64,000 nt of DNA, taken from the NCBI RefSeq assembly GCF_014352875.1, contig NZ_CP060695.1:3407154-3471153 (forward strand). Direction: 5' to 3'. Under the pieces are notes generated by a model. The model did no database searches. It was not told the origin of the DNA and was given only the letters and a program-made list of their open reading frames with translations. Each line of letters starts with the position of its first letter. Within the stretch, counting starts at the first letter, position 1. Position numbers and translations under genes: made by a program. Source of the DNA: Polaribacter pectinis. Its GTDB lineage: Bacteria; Bacteroidota; Bacteroidia; Flavobacteriales; Flavobacteriaceae. This document shows positions 25,656 to 34,247 of this stretch, piece by piece.

Positions 25656-26102
25656 ATGAAATTTAACTGGGGAACTGGAATTGTAATTGCTATTATATGT
25701 TTTATGGGCTTTATCTTATACATGGTAATTACTATGAGTACAGATAAATCATATAGTTATGATTTGGTTACCGAAAAATATTATCAAAAAGAATTAAAAT
25801 TTCAAGATGAAATTAATGCTGAAAAAAACGCATTAACCTTAAAAGAAAAGGTACAAATTTCTACAACTGAATTAGGATTAAAAATTGAATTTCCTTCAGA
25901 ATTTATACCAAAAGATATCAAAGGAAAAGTGTTCCTATACAGACCATCTAATAAACAATTAGATTTTGAGATTCCTATTTCAATATCTAATACATATTTG
26001 CTCGTGCCTGAGAAACGTTTGTTAGGTGGTCGTTGGAACATTACCGTTCTTTGGAACTATAAAAATAAAGATTATTTATTTAAAAAAGAATTAGTTTACT
26101 AA
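25656..26102 (+). CDS. ccoH: cbb3 oxidase assembly protein CcoH/FixH
   Basis: A 148-residue FixH family protein with one N-terminal helix (residues ~6-27, starting MKFNWGTGI) and a periplasmic beta-rich domain. The YSYDLVTEKYYQKEL segment after the helix is typical of flavobacterial FixH. CcoH interacts with CcoN during assembly. Its TAA stop overlaps the ATG of the next gene by one base (TAATG), indicating coupled translation. A 76-nt gap separates it from ccoG, with no clear promoter seen. Confidence 0.9.
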   Translation: MKFNWGTGIVIAIICFMGFILYMVITMSTDKSYSYDLVTEKYYQKELKFQDEINAEKNALTLKEKVQISTTELGLKIEFPSEFIPKDIKGKVFLYRPSNKQLDFEIPISISNTYLLVPEKRLLGGRWNITVLWNYKNKDYLFKKELVY

Positions 26103-26800
26103 TGTTTCTAACGGCACTAATATTTGGTTTATTGGGAAGTTTCCATTGTGTGGGAATGTGCGGTCCAATTGCTTTTATGTTGCCAATTGATAGAAAAAAT
26201 AAAACCAAAGGCTTTTTTCAAATTTTAAGTTATCATTTAGGAAGATTGATAACTTACAGCTTAATAGGCTTGCTTTTTGGACTTTTAGGAAAAAGTTTTT
26301 ATTTCTTCGGATTTCAACAGCAACTCTCTATAATTGTTGGGGTTTCTATGATTTTAGTAATTATTTTTCCAAAGATTTTCTCTAAAATAAATTTCTCAAA
26401 AAATATAAATACCCTAATTTTTAAAGTTAAAAATGCCTTGGGAAAAGAACTGAAGAAAAAAGGAAATGATACTTTTTTTACAATTGGTTTTTTAAACGGA
26501 TTTTTACCTTGCGGTCTAGTTTATATGGCAGTTTTTGGAGCATTAACAACAACCAATGCTCTATCTGGTAGTTTATACATGTTCTTATTTGGTTTGGGTA
26601 CAATTCCGTTAATGACATCTGTCGTGTATTTAGGGAATTTTACAAAAGGAACATTAAGAAAAAGAATACAAAAAGCAATACCTATTGTAGTTGTTTTTAT
26701 TGGTGTTTTATTTGTTTTAAGAGGTTTAGGGTTGGGAATACCTTATGTTTCTCCAAGTCCAGTTTTAGATGTGGTTTCTTCTACAAATGCTTGTCATTAA
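26102..26800 (+). CDS. DsbD_2/TauE-like membrane protein at the cbb3 locus
   Basis: A 232-residue protein with about six helices. The first carries HCVGMCGPIAFMLP (residues ~15-28), and a later one NGFLPCGLVYMAVFG near residues 136-150. The paired Cys motifs are typical of the cytochrome-biogenesis-like DsbD_2 family, often named sulfite exporter TauE/SafE in annotations. The constant position after ccoH and the cysteine motifs point to copper or thiol handling for oxidase assembly rather than sulfite export, but this is inference. Translationally coupled to ccoH; last gene of the cco operon. The C-terminus ends NACH. Confidence 0.85.
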   Translation: MFLTALIFGLLGSFHCVGMCGPIAFMLPIDRKNKTKGFFQILSYHLGRLITYSLIGLLFGLLGKSFYFFGFQQQLSIIVGVSMILVIIFPKIFSKINFSKNINTLIFKVKNALGKELKKKGNDTFFTIGFLNGFLPCGLVYMAVFGALTTTNALSGSLYMFLFGLGTIPLMTSVVYLGNFTKGTLRKRIQKAIPIVVVFIGVLFVLRGLGLGIPYVSPSPVLDVVSSTNACH

Positions 26801-26928
26801 GTTTTAAAATTTAATTAATTCTTTATAAATTTATTTAATAAGTGTAAAAAGCAATAAATGTTTAAAAAAAAAGTTAAATAACAATGTTAAAACTTTAAGT
26901 TGTAAAGTATTTATTCTTTTAAAAACAA

Positions 26929-26936
26929 TATATTTG
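26929..26936 (+). promoter_or_regulatory. Predicted -7 promoter box of the PorP/SprF gene
   Basis: TATATTTG, exact TAnnTTTG match, 25 nt before the ATG at 26962. The rest of the 161-nt gap after the cco operon is AT-rich, and no other element was recognised. Confidence 0.5.
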
Positions 26937-26961
26937 AGAACTTAAAAATAATCTAGCTTTA

Positions 26962-27945
26962 ATGAAGTTAATTTACGTACGTTTTTGTTTTTTATGTTTG
27001 GCTTTTTTTTCATTAAAAAATAGCGGTCAAGAAACCTTGCCAATTTATACAGATTATTTATCTGACAATGTATATTTAGTTCATCCTTCTGCTGCAGGTA
27101 TTGGTAATTCTAGCAAATTACGTTTAACTGCAAGACAACAATGGGCAGGTATTGCAGATGCACCAGCTTTACAAACGTTAAGTTTTCATACAAAATTTGG
27201 TGAGTATTCTAATGCTGGATATGGATTTGTTTTATTTAACGATAAAAACGGATTTCATTCTCAAAAAGGTTTACAAGGAACATATGCATATCATTTACCA
27301 TTGAGTGATGGTAGAATGTTTGAGCAATTGTCTTTTGGTTTGGCATTTACATATGTACAAAACCAATCAGATCAAACAACTTTTCAAGGAGATCCTTCAG
27401 TAGCTCAAATAGTGCAAAGTACAAGTTACTACAATGCAGATTTTAGTGTGGCTTATCACAGAGGAGGTTTATCTTCTTATTTTACAGTTAAAAATTTATT
27501 GTTAACAGCAAAAAATAATTTAAATGTTCAAGAACCACTAGATTTAAGAAATTATATTTTTTCTGCTGGTTATTATTATGGTGTTGATAATTTTGTGCAA
27601 TTAGAGCCTTCGATAATGGTACAGTTTAGAGAAAGTACAGGACAAAGAATTGCCGATTTTAATATTAAAGCATACAAAACTATTTCTCAAACACAGTTTT
27701 GGGCAGCTTTATCTTATAGAAGAAGTTTCGATTCTAATACGATTGAAAATTCACAATTCATTTCGCCAATTATTGGGGTAAACTATAATAATTTTATGTT
27801 TTCTTACACCTATACAAATCAAATGAATGATGTTGTATTAACCAGTTCTGGTTTTCATCAAATTACATTAGGTCTTAATTTGTGGACAAGAGAACAGAGA
27901 GGAGCCGCTTGTCCGAATATTAATGCAGCTTTTGGAGGTTTCTAA
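26962..27945 (+). CDS. PorP/SprF family type IX secretion-associated outer membrane protein
   Basis: A 327-residue outer-membrane protein. A signal peptide (~21 residues, ending near SGQ) precedes the family-typical start, in which LPIYTDYLSDNVYLVHPSAA is followed by a WAGI segment. The remainder alternates short aromatic-rich strands as in a beta-barrel. PorP/SprF proteins anchor type IX secretion cargo carrying type B C-terminal domains, and SprF acts with gliding adhesin SprB. Its usual partner, a giant adhesin with a gliding-type CTD, is not next to it here, so the client is unknown. Its stop overlaps murI tail to tail by 4 nt. Confidence 0.9.
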   Translation: MKLIYVRFCFLCLAFFSLKNSGQETLPIYTDYLSDNVYLVHPSAAGIGNSSKLRLTARQQWAGIADAPALQTLSFHTKFGEYSNAGYGFVLFNDKNGFHSQKGLQGTYAYHLPLSDGRMFEQLSFGLAFTYVQNQSDQTTFQGDPSVAQIVQSTSYYNADFSVAYHRGGLSSYFTVKNLLLTAKNNLNVQEPLDLRNYIFSAGYYYGVDNFVQLEPSIMVQFRESTGQRIADFNIKAYKTISQTQFWAALSYRRSFDSNTIENSQFISPIIGVNYNNFMFSYTYTNQMNDVVLTSSGFHQITLGLNLWTREQRGAACPNINAAFGGF

Positions 27946-28736
27946 AAATATTTTTCAGCTATTTTTACATTTACATTCTTACTAGAAACAAGAAGTTCTA
28001 ACACACTTTTATCTTTATTAATGTACAACTGATGTTTTCCACTAGAAACACTTTTATTTAAAAGATTATTGGCTTCTAATATGTTTTTAGTTTGTTTAGC
28101 AACTGCTTGTCCAGAATCTATAATCTGTAACTTGTTACCAACAATTTCTTTAATTTGAGGAATTAAATATGGGTAATGTGTACAACCTAAAACCAAAGAA
28201 TCTACTTTTTCTGCCATCATTGGTTGTAAATATGAGGTTAGTAGATTTGTCATTTTTTTTGAATGCAATTTTCCTCCTTCAATTAACTCAACCAAACCCT
28301 TACCAATAGTTTCTTTTACAATAATTTCTTTATTAATAGTACTAGATGTCTTTTCAAATAGTTCGCTGTTTAAAGTACCTTTAGTAGCTAAAATTCCTAT
28401 AGTATTTGTTTTTGTTTGAAGTGCAGCAGGTTTAATAGCAGGCTCAATTCCAATAAAAGGAACAGTATATTTATTCCTTAAAATTTTTATTGCATTTGTA
28501 GTGGCAGTATTACAGGCAACAACAATTAGTTTGCAATTTTGTTGTAAGAGAAATTCTGTATTTTTTATTGATAAATCAATGATTTCTTGCGCGCTTTTTT
28601 CTCCATAAGGAGCGTTTTTACTATCAGAAAGGTAGATTGTGTTTTCTGATGGTAAAAGTGCAGTAATTTCTTTCCAAATAGATGTTCCTCCAACACCAGA
28701 GTCGAAAATACCAATAGGAAAGTTGTTTGATTTCAT
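27942..28736 (-). CDS. murI: Glutamate racemase MurI
   Basis: A 264-residue enzyme that makes D-glutamate for peptidoglycan. Both catalytic cysteines are seen: VVACNTATT (near residue 74) and LGCTHYPYL (near residue 185). The N-terminal GIFDSGVGGTSIWKEI is the family signature. It is the last gene of the minus-strand envelope block, after the two ompH genes, though separated from them by a hairpin terminator. The stop is shared tail to tail with porP. Confidence 0.96.
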   Translation of the reverse strand: MKSNNFPIGIFDSGVGGTSIWKEITALLPSENTIYLSDSKNAPYGEKSAQEIIDLSIKNTEFLLQQNCKLIVVACNTATTNAIKILRNKYTVPFIGIEPAIKPAALQTKTNTIGILATKGTLNSELFEKTSSTINKEIIVKETIGKGLVELIEGGKLHSKKMTNLLTSYLQPMMAEKVDSLVLGCTHYPYLIPQIKEIVGNKLQIIDSGQAVAKQTKNILEANNLLNKSVSSGKHQLYINKDKSVLELLVSSKNVNVKIAEKYF

Positions 28737-28742
28737 AAATGT

Positions 28743-28777
28743 AAAAATAAAAAAACCTACTTTAAAAAGTAGGTTTT
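28743..28777 (-). terminator. Rho-independent terminator after the second ompH gene
   Basis: On the minus strand, a 12-bp stem AAAACCTACTTT / AAAGTAGGTTTT (28752-28763 and 28766-28777) with a 2-nt loop is followed by a T-rich tail. It lies between the ompH gene at 28804 and murI. murI begins at 28736, so murI needs read-through or its own promoter. Confidence 0.85.
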
Positions 28778-28803
28778 AGATATATTATTAAGAAAGTGTT
28801 TTT

Positions 28804-29310
28804 TTAGAAACCTAATTTTGCTTTTACAGCATTAAAGATATCTTCACCCTTACTTACTAAAAGTCCTTTTCCTTTAGAAGCATCTAATACATACAAAATA
28901 CCTTTAGCAGCAGCAACTTCGTCAATAGCTTTTTGAGCTTTTTCGATAATTGGACCTAACTTATCATTTTGTTGTTTTTGCATATCTTGATAAGCAAATT
29001 GTCTTGCTTGCTCATATTTAGCTCCTTCTTGTTGTAATTCTACAGCTCTTTGATCATTTGTTTCTTTAGTCTGACCTTCAGATTCTGCAATATACTTCTT
29101 TCTTTTAGCATCTAATTTTTTAGCGATTCCTTCAATTTCATCTTGGTAAGTTTTACCTAACTTTTCAATGTCTAATTTTAGCGCTTTTGTTTGTGGCATT
29201 TCTGCTACTAATTTTTCAAAGTCTATATGACCTACTTTTTGTGCATTTGCAACACCAGCTACTCCTAAAGTAAATACAGCAATTAATAGTAACGTTTTTA
29301 AATTTTTCAT
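28804..29310 (-). CDS. OmpH/Skp family periplasmic chaperone (copy 2)
   Basis: A 168-residue OmpH family protein with a clear signal peptide (residues 1-23, ending GVANAQ) and a long, charged, coiled-coil-forming middle (about residues 40-130), as in Skp, which shields unfolded outer-membrane proteins on the way to BamA. The conserved start KVGHIDFEKLVAEMP follows the signal. It lies 12 nt after the larger ompH copy and downstream of bamA. Tandem ompH genes after bamA are standard in Bacteroidota. Confidence 0.92.
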   Translation of the reverse strand: MKNLKTLLLIAVFTLGVAGVANAQKVGHIDFEKLVAEMPQTKALKLDIEKLGKTYQDEIEGIAKKLDAKRKKYIAESEGQTKETNDQRAVELQQEGAKYEQARQFAYQDMQKQQNDKLGPIIEKAQKAIDEVAAAKGILYVLDASKGKGLLVSKGEDIFNAVKAKLGF

Positions 29311-29322
29311 TCTTGTTTTAAT

Positions 29323-30117
29323 TTAATTATTATTCTTGTCTTCTTTGTTATTTTTTTCTTGTTCTTTCTTTTTTCTAGCAGCTTCTTTCTTTTCTCTTAA
29401 TAATCTTCTTTTTTCTTCTCTTTTTTTAGCTAACTCTTCTCTTCTTTCTTGTATTGCTTTCTTCTTGGCCTCGTTATCTGCAATTTTTTTCTCTTTTGCG
29501 TCTTTTCTATTGTCTAGAACTTCTTTCTGTTTTGCAGTTAGTTCTTTGTTAGGCGCAGCTTTCTTTTCGTTTTGTTTTTCTTTTTTTTCGTCAATTAATC
29601 TTGTTCTGTCTATGGTAGATAAAACGAGGTCGCTAATATCGTATTTTTTATTGGAAAATAACATGACTAAATCACTAGATTTATCAAAAACAAAGTCATA
29701 TTTTTTTCTTTTTGCAATACCCTGTATTGCATTGTAAACTTGGTCTTGTATTGGCTTTACTAATTGCTTTCTAACTAAAAACAAATCTCCTTTTGGACCA
29801 AAGTATAAAGATTCTAATCTTCTTAACTCTTCTTGTTTTAATGCAATTTCTTCTTCTTTTTCATCGATTAAATCTTTAGTAAGAATTGCTTTTTCGTTTG
29901 CCAAGTCAGATTTAAGAACTTCAATATGTCTTGCTTGCTCATCTAATTTTTTTCTCCATTTAGCAACTTTTGCATCTAGAGTGTTTTGAGCTTCTAAATA
30001 TTCTGGAACATTTTCTAGAATGTATTCCATGTCTATATAGGCAATAATTTGATTTCTTTGCGACCAAGAGAATGTAACGCTAAATAAAAGAACGATTAAT
30101 AAAAATACTTTTTTCAT
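29323..30117 (-). CDS. OmpH/Skp family periplasmic chaperone (copy 1, long charged tail)
   Basis: A 264-residue OmpH protein: signal peptide (MKKVFLL start, ending WSQ), OmpH core beginning IAYIDMEYILENVPEY, then a C-terminal extension of about 80 residues (from ~185) made almost only of Lys, Glu, Arg, Ala and Asn. That tail is strongly coiled-coil or disordered. The frame extends upstream to 30219, but ATG 30117 restores the signal peptide and lies downstream of a -7 box, so it is preferred. Probable chaperone for outer-membrane proteins; placed between bamA and the second ompH. Confidence 0.92.
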   Translation of the reverse strand: MKKVFLLIVLLFSVTFSWSQRNQIIAYIDMEYILENVPEYLEAQNTLDAKVAKWRKKLDEQARHIEVLKSDLANEKAILTKDLIDEKEEEIALKQEELRRLESLYFGPKGDLFLVRKQLVKPIQDQVYNAIQGIAKRKKYDFVFDKSSDLVMLFSNKKYDISDLVLSTIDRTRLIDEKKEKQNEKKAAPNKELTAKQKEVLDNRKDAKEKKIADNEAKKKAIQERREELAKKREEKRRLLREKKEAARKKKEQEKNNKEDKNNN

Positions 30118-30166
30118 TTCTATAATGTGTTTAGAAAAAACCGTGCCAAAAAAACTTTTGACATTA

Positions 30167-30174
30167 CAAATGTA
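30167..30174 (-). promoter_or_regulatory. Predicted -7 promoter box in the bamA-ompH gap
   Basis: TACATTTG read on the minus strand, an exact TAnnTTTG match, 49 nt upstream of the ompH start at 30117. It would give the chaperone pair a promoter of their own inside the bamA block. Confidence 0.45.
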
Positions 30175-30182
30175 CAGTTTTC

Positions 30183-32708
30183 CTAGAATTGTCTTCCGAT
30201 AATAAAATGTGTTTGCCATCCAGATTTAACATTTTGTCCTGGTAAAGGATCAAAACCGTGAGCAAAATCGATTCCTAATAAACCAAATGCTGGCATAAAT
30301 ATACGTACACCTAAACCTGCTGAACGTTTTAATTCAAACGGATTAAATGTGCTAAAATTGTCATAAGAATTACCAGCTTCTAAAAAACCTAATGTATAAA
30401 TAGAAGCAGATGGAGAATCTGTAATAGAATAACGTAATTCTAATTGAAATTTATTAAAAATTGTACCACCTTCTATAGAAGAAATTCTATTGTTTTCATA
30501 TCCTCTTAAACCTATGGTTTCTCTACCATCTAATTGAAATTGTGCAATTCCATCTCCACCAACAAAATAACGTTCTACTGGTGGCGCACCTAGTTCTTTG
30601 TTATAAGATCCTAAATAACCTAATTCAGCATTAGACATTAATACTAATTTATCGGTAAATGAAGTGTACCATTTTCCTTTAGCACTAAATTTATAGTATT
30701 CTAACCATTTGTATTTATCTTCTGGAGGCAACCCAGAATAGTCTTTTTTATTTACTAATGAATAAGGGAATGTTGCTTTTGCACCAAAAGAAAATTCTGA
30801 ACCATAAGTTGGAAAAATTAAACTTGGCCCTGCAGAGTTTCTACTAATTGTTGCGTTGTAAGATAAATTATTTAATGTTCCATTATCTATTCTAACACCA
30901 CCTAAACCAAAGCTATAATTTTTTACAACTAAAGCTTGATAGCTAATTGTTTGAGATAATTGAAAGAAATCATCTGGCCATTTTAGACGTTGTCCTAAAC
31001 CTAAAGATGCTCCAACAATATTTAAATTTTGAGTATCATCTACCTCAAAAGTATTTCTATCAATACCATATTGATTAGATGAATAAACAGAAAATGATAA
31101 TGATTTAGGTTTTTTACCACCTAACCATGGTTCTGTAAAAGAAAAACTATACGTATTGTAGGTTCTACTAGATTGTAAACGTAAAGATAATTTTTGTCCA
31201 TCTCCCATAGGTAATGGTTTGTATGCATCTTTATTAAATATATTTCTAATAGAAAAATTATTAAAAGATAAACCTAGAGTTCCAATAAAAGAACCACCAC
31301 CATAACCACCTTGTAGTTCAATTTGGCTACCACCTTTTTCTACAACTGCAAAATTAATATCTGCTGTTTTGTTTTGATAATCTGGTACTACGTCTGGTGA
31401 AACATTAGAATCGAAGAAACCTAATTGACCAATTTCTCTAATAGATCTAATAATAGCGCTTCTACTAAATAAATCTCCTGGTTTTACACGTAGCTCTCTA
31501 AAAAGTACATGGTCGTTTGTTTTATCATTTCCAGAAACAGTAACCTTTTTTATTCTTGCTTTTTCGTCTTCTCTAATTCTAATTTCTACAGTAATAGAAT
31601 CATTTTTAACTTTGGTTTCTACGGCATTTACTTGCGAAAATAAGAACCCATTATCTTGGTATAAAGTAGATATATCTTGAGATGTTGGTGTTCCATCACC
31701 TTTAACTCTTTCTTTTAAAACAGCACCATTGTATACATCACCTTTATCAATTTTTAAATATTGATTTAATTGTTCATCTGTATATTCTTTATTACCAACA
31801 AATATTATTTCTGCAAAACGATATTGTCTACCTTCTTCTAAATCTATATTGATATTAATGGTGTTATCATCATTCCAAGACATGTTTTCACTTAAAATAC
31901 GCGCATCTCTGTAACCAAGTCTGCTGTACTTGTCTAAAATGTTTTCTAAATCTTCTTGGTAATCTTCTTCAATATATTTTGATGTTTTCCAAAAACGACC
32001 TAAAAATTTTTCTTTAGTGTTTTTCATTGCCTTTCTAAGACTTCTTCCAGAAAGTGCTTTATTACCAGTAAAAATAATGTCTTTAATTTTTATTCTTTTT
32101 CCTTTATCAACAAAAATAGACATGTTTACGATGTTAACATCTGAAGTGTCTTTTTTAACATCTAAATTTACTTTGGTTTTTAAGAAACCTTTGTCTGTGT
32201 ATTTTTTTGTGATGTAGTTCTTTGTAGTTACAACAAGATTGTCTGTAACCATTGCACCAGTTTTTATTTCGGTTTCCTTTTTTAATTCTTTGGCTTTAGA
32301 TTTTTTAATACCTGTTATTTTAACGTTGTTAAGTTGAGGTAATTCTAAAACATCAAATTGTAAATAAACGGTGTTACCATCTATTTTAGCTAAATAAACA
32401 TCTACATTACTAAACTGTTTACTTTCGTACAATTTTTTAATAGCACTTGTTAATTTATCTCCTGGTAATTTAATTGGTTGCCCGTTTCTTAGACCAGTAA
32501 AAACTCTAACAGTTTCTTCACTAAACTTTTTTAAGCCAGTAACAGAAATGCTTCCTAAAATATATTCTTTACCTTTTTCGAAAGAAGGATTGTTAGTAGA
32601 TAATGTATCTTTTTTTACAATTGATAAACTATCTATTTTTGTTTGTGCTGTTGCACTAAAAGTAAAAAATAGTGCTATAAACACTATTGCAGCAGAAAGT
32701 AATTTCAT
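30183..32708 (-). CDS. bamA: Outer membrane protein assembly factor BamA
   Basis: An 841-residue Omp85 protein: signal peptide (MKLLSAAIVF start, ending SATAQ), five POTRA domains (about residues 40-420; the first opens with YILGSISVTGLKKFSE) and a C-terminal 16-strand barrel (~440-841) ending in Phe (FIIGRQF). The conserved loop-6 motif appears as ETIGLRGYENN, the VRGF/Y equivalent. BamA is the essential insertase for outer-membrane proteins. The frame runs up to 32747, but ATG 32708 gives a proper signal peptide and avoids overlap with uppS. Confidence 0.96.
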   Translation of the reverse strand: MKLLSAAIVFIALFFTFSATAQTKIDSLSIVKKDTLSTNNPSFEKGKEYILGSISVTGLKKFSEETVRVFTGLRNGQPIKLPGDKLTSAIKKLYESKQFSNVDVYLAKIDGNTVYLQFDVLELPQLNNVKITGIKKSKAKELKKETEIKTGAMVTDNLVVTTKNYITKKYTDKGFLKTKVNLDVKKDTSDVNIVNMSIFVDKGKRIKIKDIIFTGNKALSGRSLRKAMKNTKEKFLGRFWKTSKYIEEDYQEDLENILDKYSRLGYRDARILSENMSWNDDNTININIDLEEGRQYRFAEIIFVGNKEYTDEQLNQYLKIDKGDVYNGAVLKERVKGDGTPTSQDISTLYQDNGFLFSQVNAVETKVKNDSITVEIRIREDEKARIKKVTVSGNDKTNDHVLFRELRVKPGDLFSRSAIIRSIREIGQLGFFDSNVSPDVVPDYQNKTADINFAVVEKGGSQIELQGGYGGGSFIGTLGLSFNNFSIRNIFNKDAYKPLPMGDGQKLSLRLQSSRTYNTYSFSFTEPWLGGKKPKSLSFSVYSSNQYGIDRNTFEVDDTQNLNIVGASLGLGQRLKWPDDFFQLSQTISYQALVVKNYSFGLGGVRIDNGTLNNLSYNATISRNSAGPSLIFPTYGSEFSFGAKATFPYSLVNKKDYSGLPPEDKYKWLEYYKFSAKGKWYTSFTDKLVLMSNAELGYLGSYNKELGAPPVERYFVGGDGIAQFQLDGRETIGLRGYENNRISSIEGGTIFNKFQLELRYSITDSPSASIYTLGFLEAGNSYDNFSTFNPFELKRSAGLGVRIFMPAFGLLGIDFAHGFDPLPGQNVKSGWQTHFIIGRQF

Positions 32709-32715
32709 AAAAAAT

Positions 32716-33459
32716 TTATTCTGTAAGTTGTTCGCTTGTTTTTCCAAATCTTCGTTCTCTATTCTGATAATCTATGATTGCATCGTAAAAATGCTCTTCT
32801 CTAAAATCTGGCCAAAGTATATCTGTAAAATATAATTCGGCATATGCCATTTGCCATAATAAGAAATTACTAATGCGTTGTTCTCCACTAGTTCTTATCA
32901 TTAAATCAACATCGGGCAAATTAAATGTATATAAATGGTTATTTATAGTATTTTCATCAATATTTTCTAAATCAAGCTCTTTATTAACAACTTTTTTAGA
33001 TATGTTTTTGATTGCATTAACAATTTCTTCTCTTGAGCCGTAACTTAAAGCGAAGGTTAATACAATATCTGTGTTATTTTTGGTTTCAGAAATAACATCA
33101 TTTAAAACTCTTTGTGCTTTTTTGGGTAAAGTATCTATTGCTCCAATAGAATTAACTTTAACTCCATTTTTCATAAAGTCTGGTAATTCTTTTTTTAATG
33201 AATTTATTAATAAACTCATTAAAGCATCTACTTCTAATTTTGGGCGGTTCCAGTTTTCTGTAGAAAAGGCATACAACGTAATTGCTTCAACATTTACTTG
33301 AGAGGCTGCTTTTACAGATTCTCTAACTGCAGTAAGGGCATTTCTATGACCAAAAATTCTATTCATTCCTTTACCTTTTGCCCAACGTCCATTACCGTCC
33401 ATAATAATGGCAACGTGTTTTGGGGTTTTTAGTAAATCGATGCGTAGTTTTTTATCCAT
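32716..33459 (-). CDS. uppS: Isoprenyl transferase (undecaprenyl diphosphate synthase) UppS
   Basis: A 247-residue cis-prenyltransferase. The catalytic P-loop IIMDGNGRWAKG is at residues 18-29 (D21); FSTENWNRP and the C-terminal LMIRTSGEQRISNFLLWQ are present. It makes the C55 lipid carrier for peptidoglycan and other surface glycans. The frame is open to 33498, but ATG 33459 gives the usual start and avoids overlap with the DUF6089 gene. It is followed by bamA after 7 nt, a conserved order. Confidence 0.96.
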   Translation of the reverse strand: MDKKLRIDLLKTPKHVAIIMDGNGRWAKGKGMNRIFGHRNALTAVRESVKAASQVNVEAITLYAFSTENWNRPKLEVDALMSLLINSLKKELPDFMKNGVKVNSIGAIDTLPKKAQRVLNDVISETKNNTDIVLTFALSYGSREEIVNAIKNISKKVVNKELDLENIDENTINNHLYTFNLPDVDLMIRTSGEQRISNFLLWQMAYAELYFTDILWPDFREEHFYDAIIDYQNRERRFGKTSEQLTE

Positions 33460-33463
33460 ATTT

Positions 33464-34141
33464 TTATAATCCTTCTGTGTAACAAGCTGGTCTACCAAAC
33501 GTGTAAATTAATGAAACACCTGTAAACATATACCAATCTTTACCATTTGTACCAAAATCTAAAGATTGAATTCTACTAGTAGAATAATCTAAATCATCTT
33601 CAAAAGTGTATCTAAATTTTGCTTCAATAGCAAATGCTAAAGTACCATATAATTTAGACTTATAGCCAATTCCTATTGGTATTGCATAAGATGTTTTATT
33701 TGTATATTCATAAACTCCAGGACTTGTTTCAGATTTTACAGTTTTATAATTAAAAGCTGCAAGTTCTAATAAAATATAAGGTGTCCAACTTTTATCTTCT
33801 GATGAAATATCATATTCATAAAAATTAAACTCCATTCCTAAAGCTAGTTCATTAATAGTATTGTTAAAACTTAACCCTCTATTTTGTTTAAAATCTGTAT
33901 CAGCATTTTTATCGTCAGCACCAATTGGTAAATAACTATATGTTGCTCTTAAAGTAATTCTAGGGTTCCAGTTATACTTAAAAAACACAGCTGCAGCAGG
34001 TTTGTTTGGATAGATGTAATTAGTTCTACCAATGTCACCAACATAGTTTGTACCTCCTAAAGAGAGCCCAACTTCATACTCTTGCCCCAAAAATATTGAA
34101 GAAAAGCTTACAAATACGATAAATAATATACTGTTTTTCAT
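33464..34141 (-). CDS. DUF6089 family outer membrane beta-barrel protein
   Basis: A 225-residue secreted protein: signal peptide (residues 1-19, ending FLGQ), then VGLSLGGTNYVGDIG, a start pattern of the DUF6089 family, and alternating strands consistent with a small outer-membrane barrel. The function is unknown. It is consistently placed directly upstream of uppS and bamA in Bacteroidota, so a link to envelope assembly is likely but unproven. It has a -7 box just upstream. Confidence 0.85.
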   Translation of the reverse strand: MKNSILFIVFVSFSSIFLGQEYEVGLSLGGTNYVGDIGRTNYIYPNKPAAAVFFKYNWNPRITLRATYSYLPIGADDKNADTDFKQNRGLSFNNTINELALGMEFNFYEYDISSEDKSWTPYILLELAAFNYKTVKSETSPGVYEYTNKTSYAIPIGIGYKSKLYGTLAFAIEAKFRYTFEDDLDYSTSRIQSLDFGTNGKDWYMFTGVSLIYTFGRPACYTEGL

Positions 34142-34157
34142 TCTAAAAAATAGCGAG

Positions 34158-34165
34158 CAAATATA
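34158..34165 (-). promoter_or_regulatory. Predicted -7 promoter box of DUF6089-uppS-bamA
   Basis: Minus strand TATATTTG, exact TAnnTTTG match, 16 nt upstream of the DUF6089 start, in the 106-nt gap after nadK. It suggests that the DUF6089-uppS-bamA unit has its own promoter. Confidence 0.5.
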
Positions 34166-34247
34166 GGAATTTCAATTTGCTTTATAAAGTTAATATTCAG
34201 TCTTTTTTGAATAACTGCTATTTTGTTCTTTTATTGTTGAAACTGCG

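Noticed and set aside
29336..29737. Plus-strand open frame of 133 codons opposite the ompH gene
   Set aside because: Its Phe/Ser/Leu-rich translation is the antisense of the Lys/Glu-rich OmpH tail; it is a shadow.
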